From assembly GCA_001664005.1 (NCBI GenBank), contig CP016093.1, forward strand, positions 1,247,001 through 1,311,000: DNA of 64,000 nt, in the 5' to 3' direction. Below are positions 1 through 7,505 of this stretch, piece after piece. Within the stretch, counting starts at the first letter, position 1, and every line of letters begins with the position of its first letter. The notes beneath the pieces are model-generated. The model worked only from the letters and a program-made list of their open reading frames with translations. It was not told the DNA's origin and did not search any database. Both the position numbers and the translations under genes were made by a program. The DNA comes from Rhizobiales bacterium NRL2. GTDB lineage: Bacteria > Pseudomonadota > Alphaproteobacteria > Minwuiales > Minwuiaceae.

Positions 1-752
1 ACGCGCCGCCCGCATACGCTGTCGCCGCGGTGCAGCTCTGCAAGATCGCGCGCCTGCTGCCTGCGGCCATCGTCGCCCCGCTCGCCGCCGGTGCGGATCC
101 GGACAGCCATGGACTGATGACGGTTGCGGCCGGGGCGATCATGGCGCGGGAGGCTGATTCGGCGGCGGAGCTGAAGCGGGTGGCAGCGGCCCGGGTGCCG
201 CTGTGGGACGCGGAGAACACCCGGCTGACCGCGTTCCGGCCCGCGGACGGCGGCCTGGAGCATCTCGCCATCGTCGTTGGCGACCCGCCGCGCGACCGGC
301 CGGTGCTGACCCGGGTGCATTCCGAATGTTTCACGGGCGATCTGCTGGGCTCCATGAAGTGCGATTGCGGCGAGCAGCTTCGCGGCGCGCTGGCGGCGAT
401 CGCGGCGGAAGGCGGCGGCGTCCTGCTGTACATGGCGCAGGAAGGGCGCGGCATCGGCCTGATCAACAAGCTGCGCGCCTACGCGCTTCAGGACCAGGGT
501 TTCGACACCGTCGACGCCAATCTCAGGGTCGGTTTCGAGACCGACGAACGCCTCTTTGCGCCCGCGGCCGAGATGCTGAAGCGGCTCGGCTTCTCCGCCG
601 TGCGGCTGATGACCAACAATCCGGAAAAGGTCGCGGGTCTGGCCGCCGAGGGCATCGAGGTGGTCGAGCGCGTGCCACACAGCTTTCCCGCCAATCCCCA
701 CAACGCCGACTACCTGGCGACGAAGAAGAGCCGCACCGGGCACTTTCTTTAG
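1..752 (+). CDS. ribA: GTP cyclohydrolase II (5'-truncated by window edge)
   Basis: Catalyses the first step of riboflavin synthesis, opening GTP to 2,5-diamino-6-ribosylamino-pyrimidinone phosphate plus formate and pyrophosphate in the cytoplasm. The reading frame is open to base 3 with no stop, so the gene begins outside the window; a GTG at 30 is only an internal valine. Numbered from that GTG, the zinc ligands are Cys100, Cys111 and Cys113 (SECFTGDLLGSMKCDCGE), followed by the GRGIGL loop near residue 139 and a conserved DTVDAN segment near 159. The residues before the catalytic core look like the N-terminal extension seen in alphaproteobacterial RibA rather than a RibB (DHBP synthase) domain. 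The C-terminus at TGHFL is intact. Identification is firm; only the start is unknown. Confidence 0.95.
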   Translation, partial: APPAYAVAAVQLCKIARLLPAAIVAPLAAGADPDSHGLMTVAAGAIMAREADSAAELKRVAAARVPLWDAENTRLTAFRPADGGLEHLAIVVGDPPRDRPVLTRVHSECFTGDLLGSMKCDCGEQLRGALAAIAAEGGGVLLYMAQEGRGIGLINKLRAYALQDQGFDTVDANLRVGFETDERLFAPAAEMLKRLGFSAVRLMTNNPEKVAGLAAEGIEVVERVPHSFPANPHNADYLATKKSRTGHFL

Positions 753-864
753 GTGCCGGCCCGCCGGGGGGTGAAATTTCTGCCGGGCGACCGAATGCCG
801 CGATACCCACGGCGGCGGAATTCCGCGGTCCTTCCGCTGGCCTGCGCCTTGCTTACGGACGGTC

Positions 865-1311
865 ATGGTCATCTATCCCATGAACATGTTCCCGATGCGG
901 GGCGAGCCGCCGCCGGTATCGCCTGAGCCGGCGGCGCAGGCCGGAGGCGCGGCCGGCGAAAGCGAGCTCGGGTTCTGGGATATTCTGGACGTCGTCAATC
1001 CGTTGCAGCATCTGCCGGTGATCGGCGCGATTTACCGCCACTTCACCGGCGACGAGATCAGCGCTCCCGCGCGTATTGCCGGGGGGCTGCTCTTCGGCGG
1101 CCCGATCGGCATGGCCGCCTCGGCAGCCGATGTCGGGTTGGAAGCGGTCAGCGGCGACGATCTCGGTGGCCATGTCTTCGCCTTGCTGGACGGGCAGGCC
1201 GCACCGGCCGACGGCCGCGCCCTGGCCGAGCACCGCAGCGCGGCCAGCGCCTATGGCGCGCAGGGCGGCGGGGGCGGCGTCAGCGCCTACGAGATCGACA
1301 TCCCCGCCTGA
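865..1311 (+). CDS. conserved small protein of unknown function
   Basis: A 148-residue protein that I cannot assign to a function. It has a Pro/Ala-rich N-terminus (residues 10-30), a central conserved-looking block around residues 37-75 (NPLQHLPVIGAIYR, then a GG-LLFGGPIGM glycine-rich segment that could insert in or lie on a membrane), and a low-complexity Gly/Ala tail. The NPLQHLPVIG and LFGGPIGM segments look like a conserved family core rather than random translation. There is no clear signal peptide. The gene stands alone between ribA and the htrA-like gene with about 110 and 225 bp on either side. The start at 865 is the first of several closely spaced ATGs; 880 or 886 are alternatives. 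Confidence 0.6.
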   Translation: MVIYPMNMFPMRGEPPPVSPEPAAQAGGAAGESELGFWDILDVVNPLQHLPVIGAIYRHFTGDEISAPARIAGGLLFGGPIGMAASAADVGLEAVSGDDLGGHVFALLDGQAAPADGRALAEHRSAASAYGAQGGGGGVSAYEIDIPA

Positions 1312-1407
1312 CCGCTCAGAGCGCCTTCTGGACGCGTGAATGCACGTCCGGCCCGATCACGTTGGCGAGAAGCGATTGGCGGTGCGGGTCAACACGCCAT
1401 ATCATTG

Positions 1408-1439
1408 TCCAATTGGGTCAAGCTGACGCCACAATTGGA
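1408..1439. promoter_or_regulatory. perfect 8-bp inverted repeat upstream of the protease gene
   Basis: TCCAATTG (1408-1415) is repeated in inverted orientation as CAATTGGA (1432-1439), with 16 bp between the arms and 24 bp centre to centre, about two helical turns. It lies about 100 bp before the protease start in the only intergenic stretch of this block. The geometry suggests an operator for a dimeric regulator; no regulator is identified and it could be fortuitous. Confidence 0.35.
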
Positions 1440-1537
1440 AAGCAAACGGGGGCAAGCGCAGGCTTGAAGCGCGTGTGGGCCACTCATAAATGCGTTGAAG
1501 CCTGTTTCCCCAGATACCCGGCTAGGAGCAATACACA

Positions 1538-3064
1538 GTGACAACCAATCGCATCGATCGACCCGTCGGGCGCGGGACCGCTGTTGCGGCTCGTCCGGAG
1601 CCCGGCCGGTTGATGAGCTACGGCGTGGCCCTGCTGGTCCTGCTGTCCATGATGATGGCGGCAACCGCGAGCTTCGCCAAGTCGACGCCGGAGAGCTTCG
1701 CGCCGCTGGTCAAGCGGCTGAAGCCGGCCGTGGTCAATATCCAGGTGACCCAGCAGGCCGGCAAGACGGGCCCGCACGAGGGTTTCGAGATGCCGCAGGT
1801 GCCGGAGGGCTCGCCCTTCGAGGAGTTCTTCAAGGACTTTTTCGACCGCCGCCAGCAGCAGGGACCCAACCGTCGGCCGCTGACCTCTGTCGGTTCGGGT
1901 TTCGTGATCGACAAGGAAGGTCTGATCGTCACCAACAATCACGTGATCGACGGCGCCGACGAGATCCGCGTCTTCTTCCATGACGGTGAGAGCCTGGACG
2001 CGGAGCTGGTGGGCACCGACCCGAAGACCGATGTGGCGCTGCTGCGCGTGCAGCCGCGCGATGGCATGAACCTGACGACAGTGACCTGGGGCGATTCGGA
2101 TACGGCCGAGGAAGGCGACTGGGTCGTGGCCATCGGCAATCCCCTGGGCCTGGGCGGCACGGTCACCGCCGGCATCGTTTCCGCGCGCGGCCGTGACATA
2201 CGCTCCGGACCCTATGACGACTTCATCCAGACCGACGCCTCGATCAACAAGGGCAATTCCGGCGGACCGCTGTTCGACACCGACGGCAGGGTCATCGGCA
2301 TCAACACCGCGATCTTCTCGCAGACCGGCGGCTCCATCGGCATCGGCTTCGCCGTGCCGGCGAACCTCGCCAAGCCGGTGGTCGAGCAACTGCTGAAGTT
2401 CGGCCGCACCAAGCGCGGCTGGCTGGGCGTCCGCATCCAGACCGTCACCGAGGAACTGGCTGAAGGCCTGGGCATGAAGCAGCCGCGCGGCGCCCTGGTC
2501 GCCGGCGTCACCGACGACAGCCCGGCCGGCGCGGCCGGCATCAAGTCGGGCGACGTCATCGTCCAGTTCAACGGCCAGGAGATCGATGAGATGCGTGCGC
2601 TGCCGCGCATCGTCGCCGAAACCGCCGTCGGCAAGACCGTGCCGGTGGAGGTCTGGCGCAAGGGTGAACTGCAGACCTTCCAGGTCGAGCTCGGTGAGCT
2701 CGAGCAGGCCGAAAAGCAGCTATCCATGACCGAGCCGTCGGAGCCGCAGGAGGAGACCAGCAGCACCGTCGGTTCGCTCGGCCTGACGCTCAGCCCGATC
2801 ACCGAGGCCCTGGCCCAGGAGTTCGGCATCGAGCGCGAGACCGGCGCGGTGGTCACCGAGGTGAATCCCGATTCGTCGGCGGCCGAGAAGGGCCTGCGCC
2901 CGGGCGACGTCATCATCGAGGTGAATCAGGAAGAGGTGACCAACCCCAAGGAGGTTGCCGCCGAGGTCGACGCGGCGGCGAAGAACGAGAACCGCTCCGT
3001 CCTGCTGCTGGTGCAGCGGGGCGAGGACCGGCTGTTCATCGCGGTGCGCCTGAACCAGTCCTGA
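1538..3064 (+). CDS. DegP/HtrA (Do) family periplasmic serine endoprotease
   Basis: A 508-residue envelope protease that degrades or refolds misfolded proteins. The start is a GTG with an AGGAG ribosome-binding site at about 1525. Residues 27-47 form a hydrophobic signal segment ending in an Ala-rich cleavage region (SFA). The trypsin-like domain holds the complete triad: His135 (NNHVIDG), Asp165 (DPKTDVALL) and Ser241 (NKGNSGGPLF). Two PDZ domains follow, at roughly 295-385 and 405-500; the second contains NPDSSAAEKGLRPGD. Length and two-PDZ layout match DegP/MucD/DegQ. It appears to be monocistronic, bounded by an inverted repeat upstream and a strong terminator downstream, consistent with independent stress control, though no sigma-E or sigma-32 promoter could be defended. 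Confidence 0.95.
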   Translation: MTTNRIDRPVGRGTAVAARPEPGRLMSYGVALLVLLSMMMAATASFAKSTPESFAPLVKRLKPAVVNIQVTQQAGKTGPHEGFEMPQVPEGSPFEEFFKDFFDRRQQQGPNRRPLTSVGSGFVIDKEGLIVTNNHVIDGADEIRVFFHDGESLDAELVGTDPKTDVALLRVQPRDGMNLTTVTWGDSDTAEEGDWVVAIGNPLGLGGTVTAGIVSARGRDIRSGPYDDFIQTDASINKGNSGGPLFDTDGRVIGINTAIFSQTGGSIGIGFAVPANLAKPVVEQLLKFGRTKRGWLGVRIQTVTEELAEGLGMKQPRGALVAGVTDDSPAGAAGIKSGDVIVQFNGQEIDEMRALPRIVAETAVGKTVPVEVWRKGELQTFQVELGELEQAEKQLSMTEPSEPQEETSSTVGSLGLTLSPITEALAQEFGIERETGAVVTEVNPDSSAAEKGLRPGDVIIEVNQEEVTNPKEVAAEVDAAAKNENRSVLLLVQRGEDRLFIAVRLNQS

Positions 3065-3092
3065 GCCGGCTTTCCGGCCGGTGATCTTCCGG

Positions 3093-3124
3093 AACCCCCG
3101 GCGGTCGATGCCGCCGGGGGTTTT
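3093..3124 (+). terminator. rho-independent terminator after the protease gene
   Basis: A 12-bp stem (AACCCCCGGCGG, 3093-3104) pairs with CCGCCGGGGGTT (3111-3122) around a 6-nt loop and runs into TTTT at 3121-3124. It lies 29 bp after the protease stop and about 70 bp before ctaA, separating the two transcription units. Confidence 0.9.
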
Positions 3125-3191
3125 GCGTTTCCGGGCGGATGCGGCAATCGGCGCATCGAAGCGGGCGCGTCCCGGGGCTTAATTCCCTCCC

Positions 3192-4253
3192 ATGAGCACA
3201 ATCATCGATTCCGGAGCCGGGGTGCGCGCGGGCCGTGACCAGCGCGCGGTCGTCCTCTGGCTCTATGCCGTGGCGGCCCTCGTCTTCGTCATGATCGTCG
3301 TCGGCGGAATCACCCGGCTGACCGAGTCGGGCCTTTCCATGGTCGAGTGGCGGCCCGTCACCGGGTGGCTGCCGCCCTTGAGCGAGGCGGCCTGGCAGGC
3401 GGAGTTCGAGAAGTACAAGGCCTTCCCAGAATACCAGAAGGTCAATGCGGGGATGAGCCTGGCGGATTTCAAGACAATCTACGCTTGGGAGTTCGCCCAC
3501 AGGCTGCTTGGCCGTATCATCGGCCTCGCCTTCTTCGCGCCTCTGGTGTTCTTCCTGGCGACGGGACGGATCCGCCGCTCACAGGCGCCATGGTTCGTCT
3601 TCCTGCTTCTGGCGGGCGGCTCCCAAGGTGCGCTCGGCTGGTACATGGTCCAGAGCGGCCTGATCGACAATCCGGACGTCAGCCAGTACCGGCTGGCGGC
3701 GCACCTGTTCCTGGCCTTCGCGATCTACGCCCTGCTGATCTGGACCGCGTGGACGCTGCGCAGTCGGGGTGCCGCGCCGCCGGCCGTCACGGCGGGCTTC
3801 AGGACGGCGGCGACGGTTCTCGGCGTTCTGGTGGCTGTGCAGATCGTCATCGGCGCTTTCGTCGCCGGCACCAATGCGGGATTCGCCTACAGCACCTGGC
3901 CGACCATGGATGGCGACCTGATCCCGCCGTACATGTTCGACACCTCGCCCTGGTGGCTGGCGGCGTTCGAGGACGTCACGACGATCCAGTTCCTGCACCG
4001 GACCGTCGGCTATCTGATCGCCGCCGCTGCGGTCTGGCTGTTTTTCGCCGGCCGCCGCATCGGGCGGCCTGCGCGTTCCGCGGCGACGGCGGCGCTGCAC
4101 CTCGTTCTGATCCAGATTGTCCTGGGCATCGCCACCCTGCTGATGGTGGTGCCGGTCTGGCTGGGGGCGCTGCACCAGGCCATGGCTGTGCTGGTCTGGA
4201 CGGCTGCTGTCTACGCCCTGCGCATGGGCTGGACAGGACGCCGCTCCGCGTGA
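3192..4253 (+). CDS. ctaA: heme A synthase (COX15/CtaA family)
   Basis: An integral membrane enzyme that oxidises the C8 methyl of heme O to give heme A for aa3-type cytochrome c oxidase. The 353-residue protein is the usual length of the alphaproteobacterial/mitochondrial COX15 type. It shows GGITRLTESGLSM near residue 38, the conserved EFAHRLLGR block near residue 101 with a heme-ligand histidine, AGTNAGFAYSTWPTMDG in the second half, QFLHRTVGY and LGALHQ with further conserved histidines, and about eight hydrophobic membrane segments. The start ATG lacks a purine-rich Shine-Dalgarno (preceded by CCCTCCC). Its presence implies a heme aa3 terminal oxidase elsewhere in the genome. Confidence 0.95.
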   Translation: MSTIIDSGAGVRAGRDQRAVVLWLYAVAALVFVMIVVGGITRLTESGLSMVEWRPVTGWLPPLSEAAWQAEFEKYKAFPEYQKVNAGMSLADFKTIYAWEFAHRLLGRIIGLAFFAPLVFFLATGRIRRSQAPWFVFLLLAGGSQGALGWYMVQSGLIDNPDVSQYRLAAHLFLAFAIYALLIWTAWTLRSRGAAPPAVTAGFRTAATVLGVLVAVQIVIGAFVAGTNAGFAYSTWPTMDGDLIPPYMFDTSPWWLAAFEDVTTIQFLHRTVGYLIAAAAVWLFFAGRRIGRPARSAATAALHLVLIQIVLGIATLLMVVPVWLGALHQAMAVLVWTAAVYALRMGWTGRRSA

Positions 4254-4317
4254 TCTGGACTTTCCCTCCGTCCGCGCCAGTTTCCGTTCCCGTAAAGCAG
4301 TGAGGGAACGAAACGCC

Positions 4318-4785
4318 ATGAACGAGCGGCCGAATTTCGCCGGGTTGAGCGGACTGGAGGCGATCCGCGCCATGATGGACGGCGGACGTGACATCGCCAC
4401 CATCGGGCAGACCCTGGATTTCACCCTGGTGGAAGCGGATTTCGGCAAGGCTGTCTTCGAGGCCCGTCCAAGCGAACGGCATCTGAACCCCAACGGTATC
4501 GTCCACGGCGGCTATGCTGCGACGTTGCTGGATTCGTGCACCGGCATGGCCATCCAGTCGGCCCTGCCGGCGGGCCGTACCTTCACGACGCTGGAGCTGA
4601 AGGTGAACTATATCCGCGTGATGGCCCATGACGGCAGTCCCGTGCGCGCCACGGGGCAGACCATCCATGTCGGCCGCACGACGGCGACGGCGGAGGGCCG
4701 CATCACCGACGGCGAAGGCCGGCTGTTGGCGCATGCCACCACGACCTGCCTGATGCTGGACATTCCGTCGCCGCGCGACAGATAA
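4318..4785 (+). CDS. PaaI-family hotdog thioesterase
   Basis: A 155-residue single-hotdog protein predicted to hydrolyse acyl- or aryl-CoA thioesters in the cytoplasm. The catalytic helix start NPNGIVHGGYAATLLDSCTG is typical of PaaI/YbgC-like enzymes (HGG motif near residue 59), followed by the strand FTTLELKVNYIRVM. I choose ATG 4318, which has GAGGGAAC eight bases upstream, over an in-frame GTG at 4300. It follows ctaA by 64 bp and precedes an MFS transporter, so it may be co-transcribed with both. The substrate cannot be inferred. A second, divergent member of the superfamily lies at 6026-6502 on the other strand. Confidence 0.88.
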   Translation: MNERPNFAGLSGLEAIRAMMDGGRDIATIGQTLDFTLVEADFGKAVFEARPSERHLNPNGIVHGGYAATLLDSCTGMAIQSALPAGRTFTTLELKVNYIRVMAHDGSPVRATGQTIHVGRTTATAEGRITDGEGRLLAHATTTCLMLDIPSPRDR

Positions 4786-4816
4786 CCGGCCAGTTCGCGA
4801 GCGAGGGGGAATGCAT

Positions 4817-6022
4817 ATGACGGGGGCAACGGCGCGGCCACTCTGGCTGATGATCCTGGCGGCGGCGCTGATCGTGTTCCTGGGCATGGGCATGCGGTCA
4901 ACCTTCGGCCTTTTCATGGAGCCGATCTCCAGCCAGATGGACTGGGGCAGGGAGATCTTCGGGCTCACCTTCGCCATCCAGAACATTGTCTGGGGAATGA
5001 CCCAGCCCTTCGCCGGCGGCCTCGCCGACCGCTACGGCTCCGGCCGGGTTCTGTCGCTGGGCGGCCTGCTCTACGTCGTCGGCCTGCTGTTGATGGCGGA
5101 AGCGACGACGCCGCTGCTGATGCACCTGACCGGCGGCGTCCTGATCGGCCTGGCCCAGGGTCTGGCCTCGATGAGCATCGGCATGGCGACCGTTGCGCGG
5201 CATACGCCGGTCCATCGCCGGACGCTGGCGATGTCGATCGTCACCATGGGCGGCTCCGCCGGGCAGTTGGCCATCTCGCCGCTCGCGCCGCTGTTCATCG
5301 GCAGCTACGGCTACGTCTTCACCCTCGTCATGATGGCGGCGGCGGTTGCGCTGATCATTCCGCTGGCCCTGCCGCTGGCCGGCCGGCCCCCCGCCTACAC
5401 CGCCGGGCCCAGCCAGAGCTTCGGCGAGGCCATCCGCGAAGCCGGCGGGCATCGCGGCTACTGGCTGCTGATCGGCGGTTTCTTCGTCTGCGGTTTCCAC
5501 GTCGCCTTCATCGGCCTGCATCTGCCGGCCTATGTCGCGGATTCGGGGCTGGAGCCCTGGGTGGGCGGCGTCGCCCTGGCGACGGTCGGGGCCTTCAACA
5601 TCGGCGGCACCCTGGCCGCCGGCGCACTGGGCGACCGCTATTCCAAGAAGTACCTGCTCAGTTTCCTCTACTTCGCGCGGGCGGTGGCGATCCTGTTCCT
5701 GGTCCTGATGCCGACCACCGTCGAGGTTGTGCTGGTCTTCTCGGCCATGATCGGCGTGCTGTGGCTGTCCACGGTGCCGCTCACCACGGGACTGGTGGGC
5801 CAGATCTTCGGTCCCCAGTACATGGGCATGCTGGCCGGCGTCGTCTTCTTCAGCCACCAGATCGGCTCCTTCGGCGGGGCCTATCTGGGCGGCATGCTGT
5901 TCGACGCCACCGGGTCCTACGACATCGTCTGGTGGATGAGCATCGCGCTGGGCATTCTCGCTGGCCTGGTGCACTGGCCGATCGACGAGCGGCCGGTCGT
6001 CCGGCCGGCCGCCGCCGCCTGA
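4817..6022 (+). CDS. major facilitator superfamily transporter
   Basis: About 401 residues with roughly twelve hydrophobic segments, the two-bundle MFS layout. The loop between TM2 and TM3 carries GGLADRYGSGRVL (the conserved GxLaDrxGrkxxl-like motif A), and the equivalent loop in the second half is GALGDRYSKKYLL. The overall look (short N-terminus, MRSTFGLFMEPIS in TM1) resembles the MFS group containing oxalate/formate and monocarboxylate-type carriers, but the substrate is not predictable. ATG 4817 is preferred to ATG 4811 because the AGGGGG ribosome-binding site (about 4803) is correctly spaced only for the second. It ends 3 bp before the convergent thioesterase gene. Confidence 0.9.
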   Translation: MTGATARPLWLMILAAALIVFLGMGMRSTFGLFMEPISSQMDWGREIFGLTFAIQNIVWGMTQPFAGGLADRYGSGRVLSLGGLLYVVGLLLMAEATTPLLMHLTGGVLIGLAQGLASMSIGMATVARHTPVHRRTLAMSIVTMGGSAGQLAISPLAPLFIGSYGYVFTLVMMAAAVALIIPLALPLAGRPPAYTAGPSQSFGEAIREAGGHRGYWLLIGGFFVCGFHVAFIGLHLPAYVADSGLEPWVGGVALATVGAFNIGGTLAAGALGDRYSKKYLLSFLYFARAVAILFLVLMPTTVEVVLVFSAMIGVLWLSTVPLTTGLVGQIFGPQYMGMLAGVVFFSHQIGSFGGAYLGGMLFDATGSYDIVWWMSIALGILAGLVHWPIDERPVVRPAAAA

Positions 6023-6025
6023 GGT

Positions 6026-6502
6026 TCAACCGCCGCGGCCGGCCTTCCTCGCGGCGTCGATCCTGTCGCGCCGGGTGACCCGCGCGGTGGCCGAGGCGCG
6101 TATCAGCAGCTTGCCGTCGCCGTCGAACAGCGAACCCTCCAGGAAGGCGACCGACTTGCCCAGGCGCAGCACCTGGCCCTCGGCCTCCATCGGCCCGGGA
6201 TAGCCGGCGTTGAGGAAGCTCACCTTCAGTTCCAGCGTCGGTACGAAGACGGCGAAATCCGCCATCGCCACACAGGCGATGGCCATGGCCTCATCAACCA
6301 TGGCGGTCAGGAAGCCGCCCTGGATGACGCCCAGCGGATTGCAGAAATCCGGCTTCGCCGTATAGGCGATGCGGGCATAGCCGCGATCGGGGTCGACATC
6401 GATCGGTCTGAAACCCAGCAGTTCCGTCGCCGGCGCGAGCGGACGGCGTTCGAGAATCTCCAATACGCGCCGGGCGCGGTCCTGGACGTCGGTCATGGTC
6501 AC
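6026..6502 (-). CDS. PaaI-family hotdog thioesterase
   Basis: A 158-residue hotdog-fold protein. NPLGVIQGGFLTAMVDEAM is the catalytic-helix region; the family HGG is QGG here, and the acidic residue that activates water in PaaI-type enzymes is represented by D-E in MVDEAM. The strand VPTLELKVSFLNAG follows. It is the last gene of a four-gene minus-strand set: the GTG start overlaps the stop of the upstream methyltransferase gene (GTGA), indicating translational coupling. ATG two codons later (6496) is an alternative start. The His-to-Gln change relative to many PaaI proteins may alter activity. Confidence 0.85.
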   Translation of the reverse strand: MTMTDVQDRARRVLEILERRPLAPATELLGFRPIDVDPDRGYARIAYTAKPDFCNPLGVIQGGFLTAMVDEAMAIACVAMADFAVFVPTLELKVSFLNAGYPGPMEAEGQVLRLGKSVAFLEGSLFDGDGKLLIRASATARVTRRDRIDAARKAGRGG

Positions 6503-6990
6503 TCCGTTGCGATGGACAGGTGATAGCGGCCGGCAGCCACCCCGTCGGGCAGGGGCACGGAACGAAGGCGGGAATCCCCGAAGGGCTGGTCGGAGAGCAG
6601 CACGGCGCCCGGACGCATCAGATCGACGACCGCGCCAGCGATGGAACGGGCCAGCGCCAGGCTGGCCGCCTTGTCGCCGGTGCCGATATCGGCATGGACC
6701 AGGGCCGCGGGCTCGCCGATGCGCGCCATGGCGCCGGGCAGTTGCTCGGTGAAGTCGCCCAGAAACAGATCCGCCGCCGGCGGCACGCAGTCCGGCTGGG
6801 CCCTGACCTCGCGTTCGAAGACGAAGATGCGGCGCCCGGGCAGCAGGGCCCGGAGGTGATCGTAGGTCCGGCCATTGCCCAGGCCGAGTTCCAGTGCCGG
6901 CCCCGGCAGGTCCGCGATCATGGCGGCGGCGGCGTCGAGACAGGCGCGCTGCGCCTGCAGCCGCTGGATGAAGGAATCGAGGCGGGACAT
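6499..6990 (-). CDS. small class I SAM-dependent methyltransferase-like protein
   Basis: A 163-residue protein with a Rossmann-type SAM-binding glycine motif, ALELGLGNGRTYDHL (residues 32-46), an acidic end of strand 2 in RRIFVFERE, and a likely strand-4 acidic segment ALVHADIGTGD. It is short for a methyltransferase and seems to lack an obvious substrate-binding cap, so it may be a minimal enzyme or only a SAM/nucleotide-binding protein. It sits 10 bp after the cyclic-nucleotide-binding gene and overlaps the thioesterase gene by 4 bp. The target is unknown. Confidence 0.75.
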   Translation of the reverse strand: MSRLDSFIQRLQAQRACLDAAAAMIADLPGPALELGLGNGRTYDHLRALLPGRRIFVFEREVRAQPDCVPPAADLFLGDFTEQLPGAMARIGEPAALVHADIGTGDKAASLALARSIAGAVVDLMRPGAVLLSDQPFGDSRLRSVPLPDGVAAGRYHLSIATE

Positions 6991-7000
6991 CGGGCGGGAA

Positions 7001-7477
7001 TCAGCCGCCCTGCTGTTCGCGGACTTCGGCGAGTTCCTTCTGCGTCAACTGGAGGTCCCGCGTGGTGCGGTCCAGACGCGCCGCGATCTCACGCATGATC
7101 TCGATCGTCATCTGCGGGAACTCGGCGACCAGGCGGTAGAACAGGTCCGTGGTGATGCGCAGCGTCGTCAGCGTGGTGGTCGCCTTGACGGTCGCCGTGC
7201 GGGGGATATCGCACAGGATCGCGATCTCGCCGAAGAAGCTGTTCTTGTGCAGCTGCGCCACGGTGAGCGGTCCGGCGGGCAGGTTGACGATCACGTCGGC
7301 GTCGCCGTCGACGATCACGTACATGCTGTCGCCGGGTTCGCCCTGCTCGCAGACCACCTGACCCGGCTGGAACACCAGGCGCTCCGAGGTGAAGGCGAGC
7401 AGCTTCAGCTTCGACTGCTCCACTTTCTGGAACATCGGAATCTGCCTGAGCAGTTCGACTTCTTCATTCAGGCTCAT
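7001..7477 (-). CDS. stand-alone cyclic nucleotide-binding domain protein
   Basis: A 158-residue protein consisting of one CRP-like cNMP-binding beta-roll (about residues 12-130) and a helical, charged C-terminal tail predicted to be a coiled coil (residues 130-158). The phosphate-binding cassette FFGEIAILCDIPRTATVKA contains the canonical FGE and the arginine that contacts the cyclic phosphate, so ligand binding is likely intact. There is no DNA-binding helix-turn-helix, so it is not a CRP/FNR transcription factor. It begins 28 bp after the stop of the atypical ABC gene and is probably co-transcribed with it; the natural inference is that it senses cAMP or cGMP for that system. Confidence 0.88.
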   Translation of the reverse strand: MSLNEEVELLRQIPMFQKVEQSKLKLLAFTSERLVFQPGQVVCEQGEPGDSMYVIVDGDADVIVNLPAGPLTVAQLHKNSFFGEIAILCDIPRTATVKATTTLTTLRITTDLFYRLVAEFPQMTIEIMREIAARLDRTTRDLQLTQKELAEVREQQGG

Positions 7478-7505
7478 AGGGTCGGTCCTCCCCGAACGCC
7501 GGTAC

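Noticed and set aside
30-752. Complete ribA gene starting at GTG 30
   Set aside because: The frame continues upstream to the window edge and the residues around position 30 belong to a conserved helix, so the true start is outside.
4800-4820. ATG 4811 as start of the MFS gene
   Set aside because: It lies only two bases after the AGGGGG ribosome-binding site; ATG 4817 has normal spacing.
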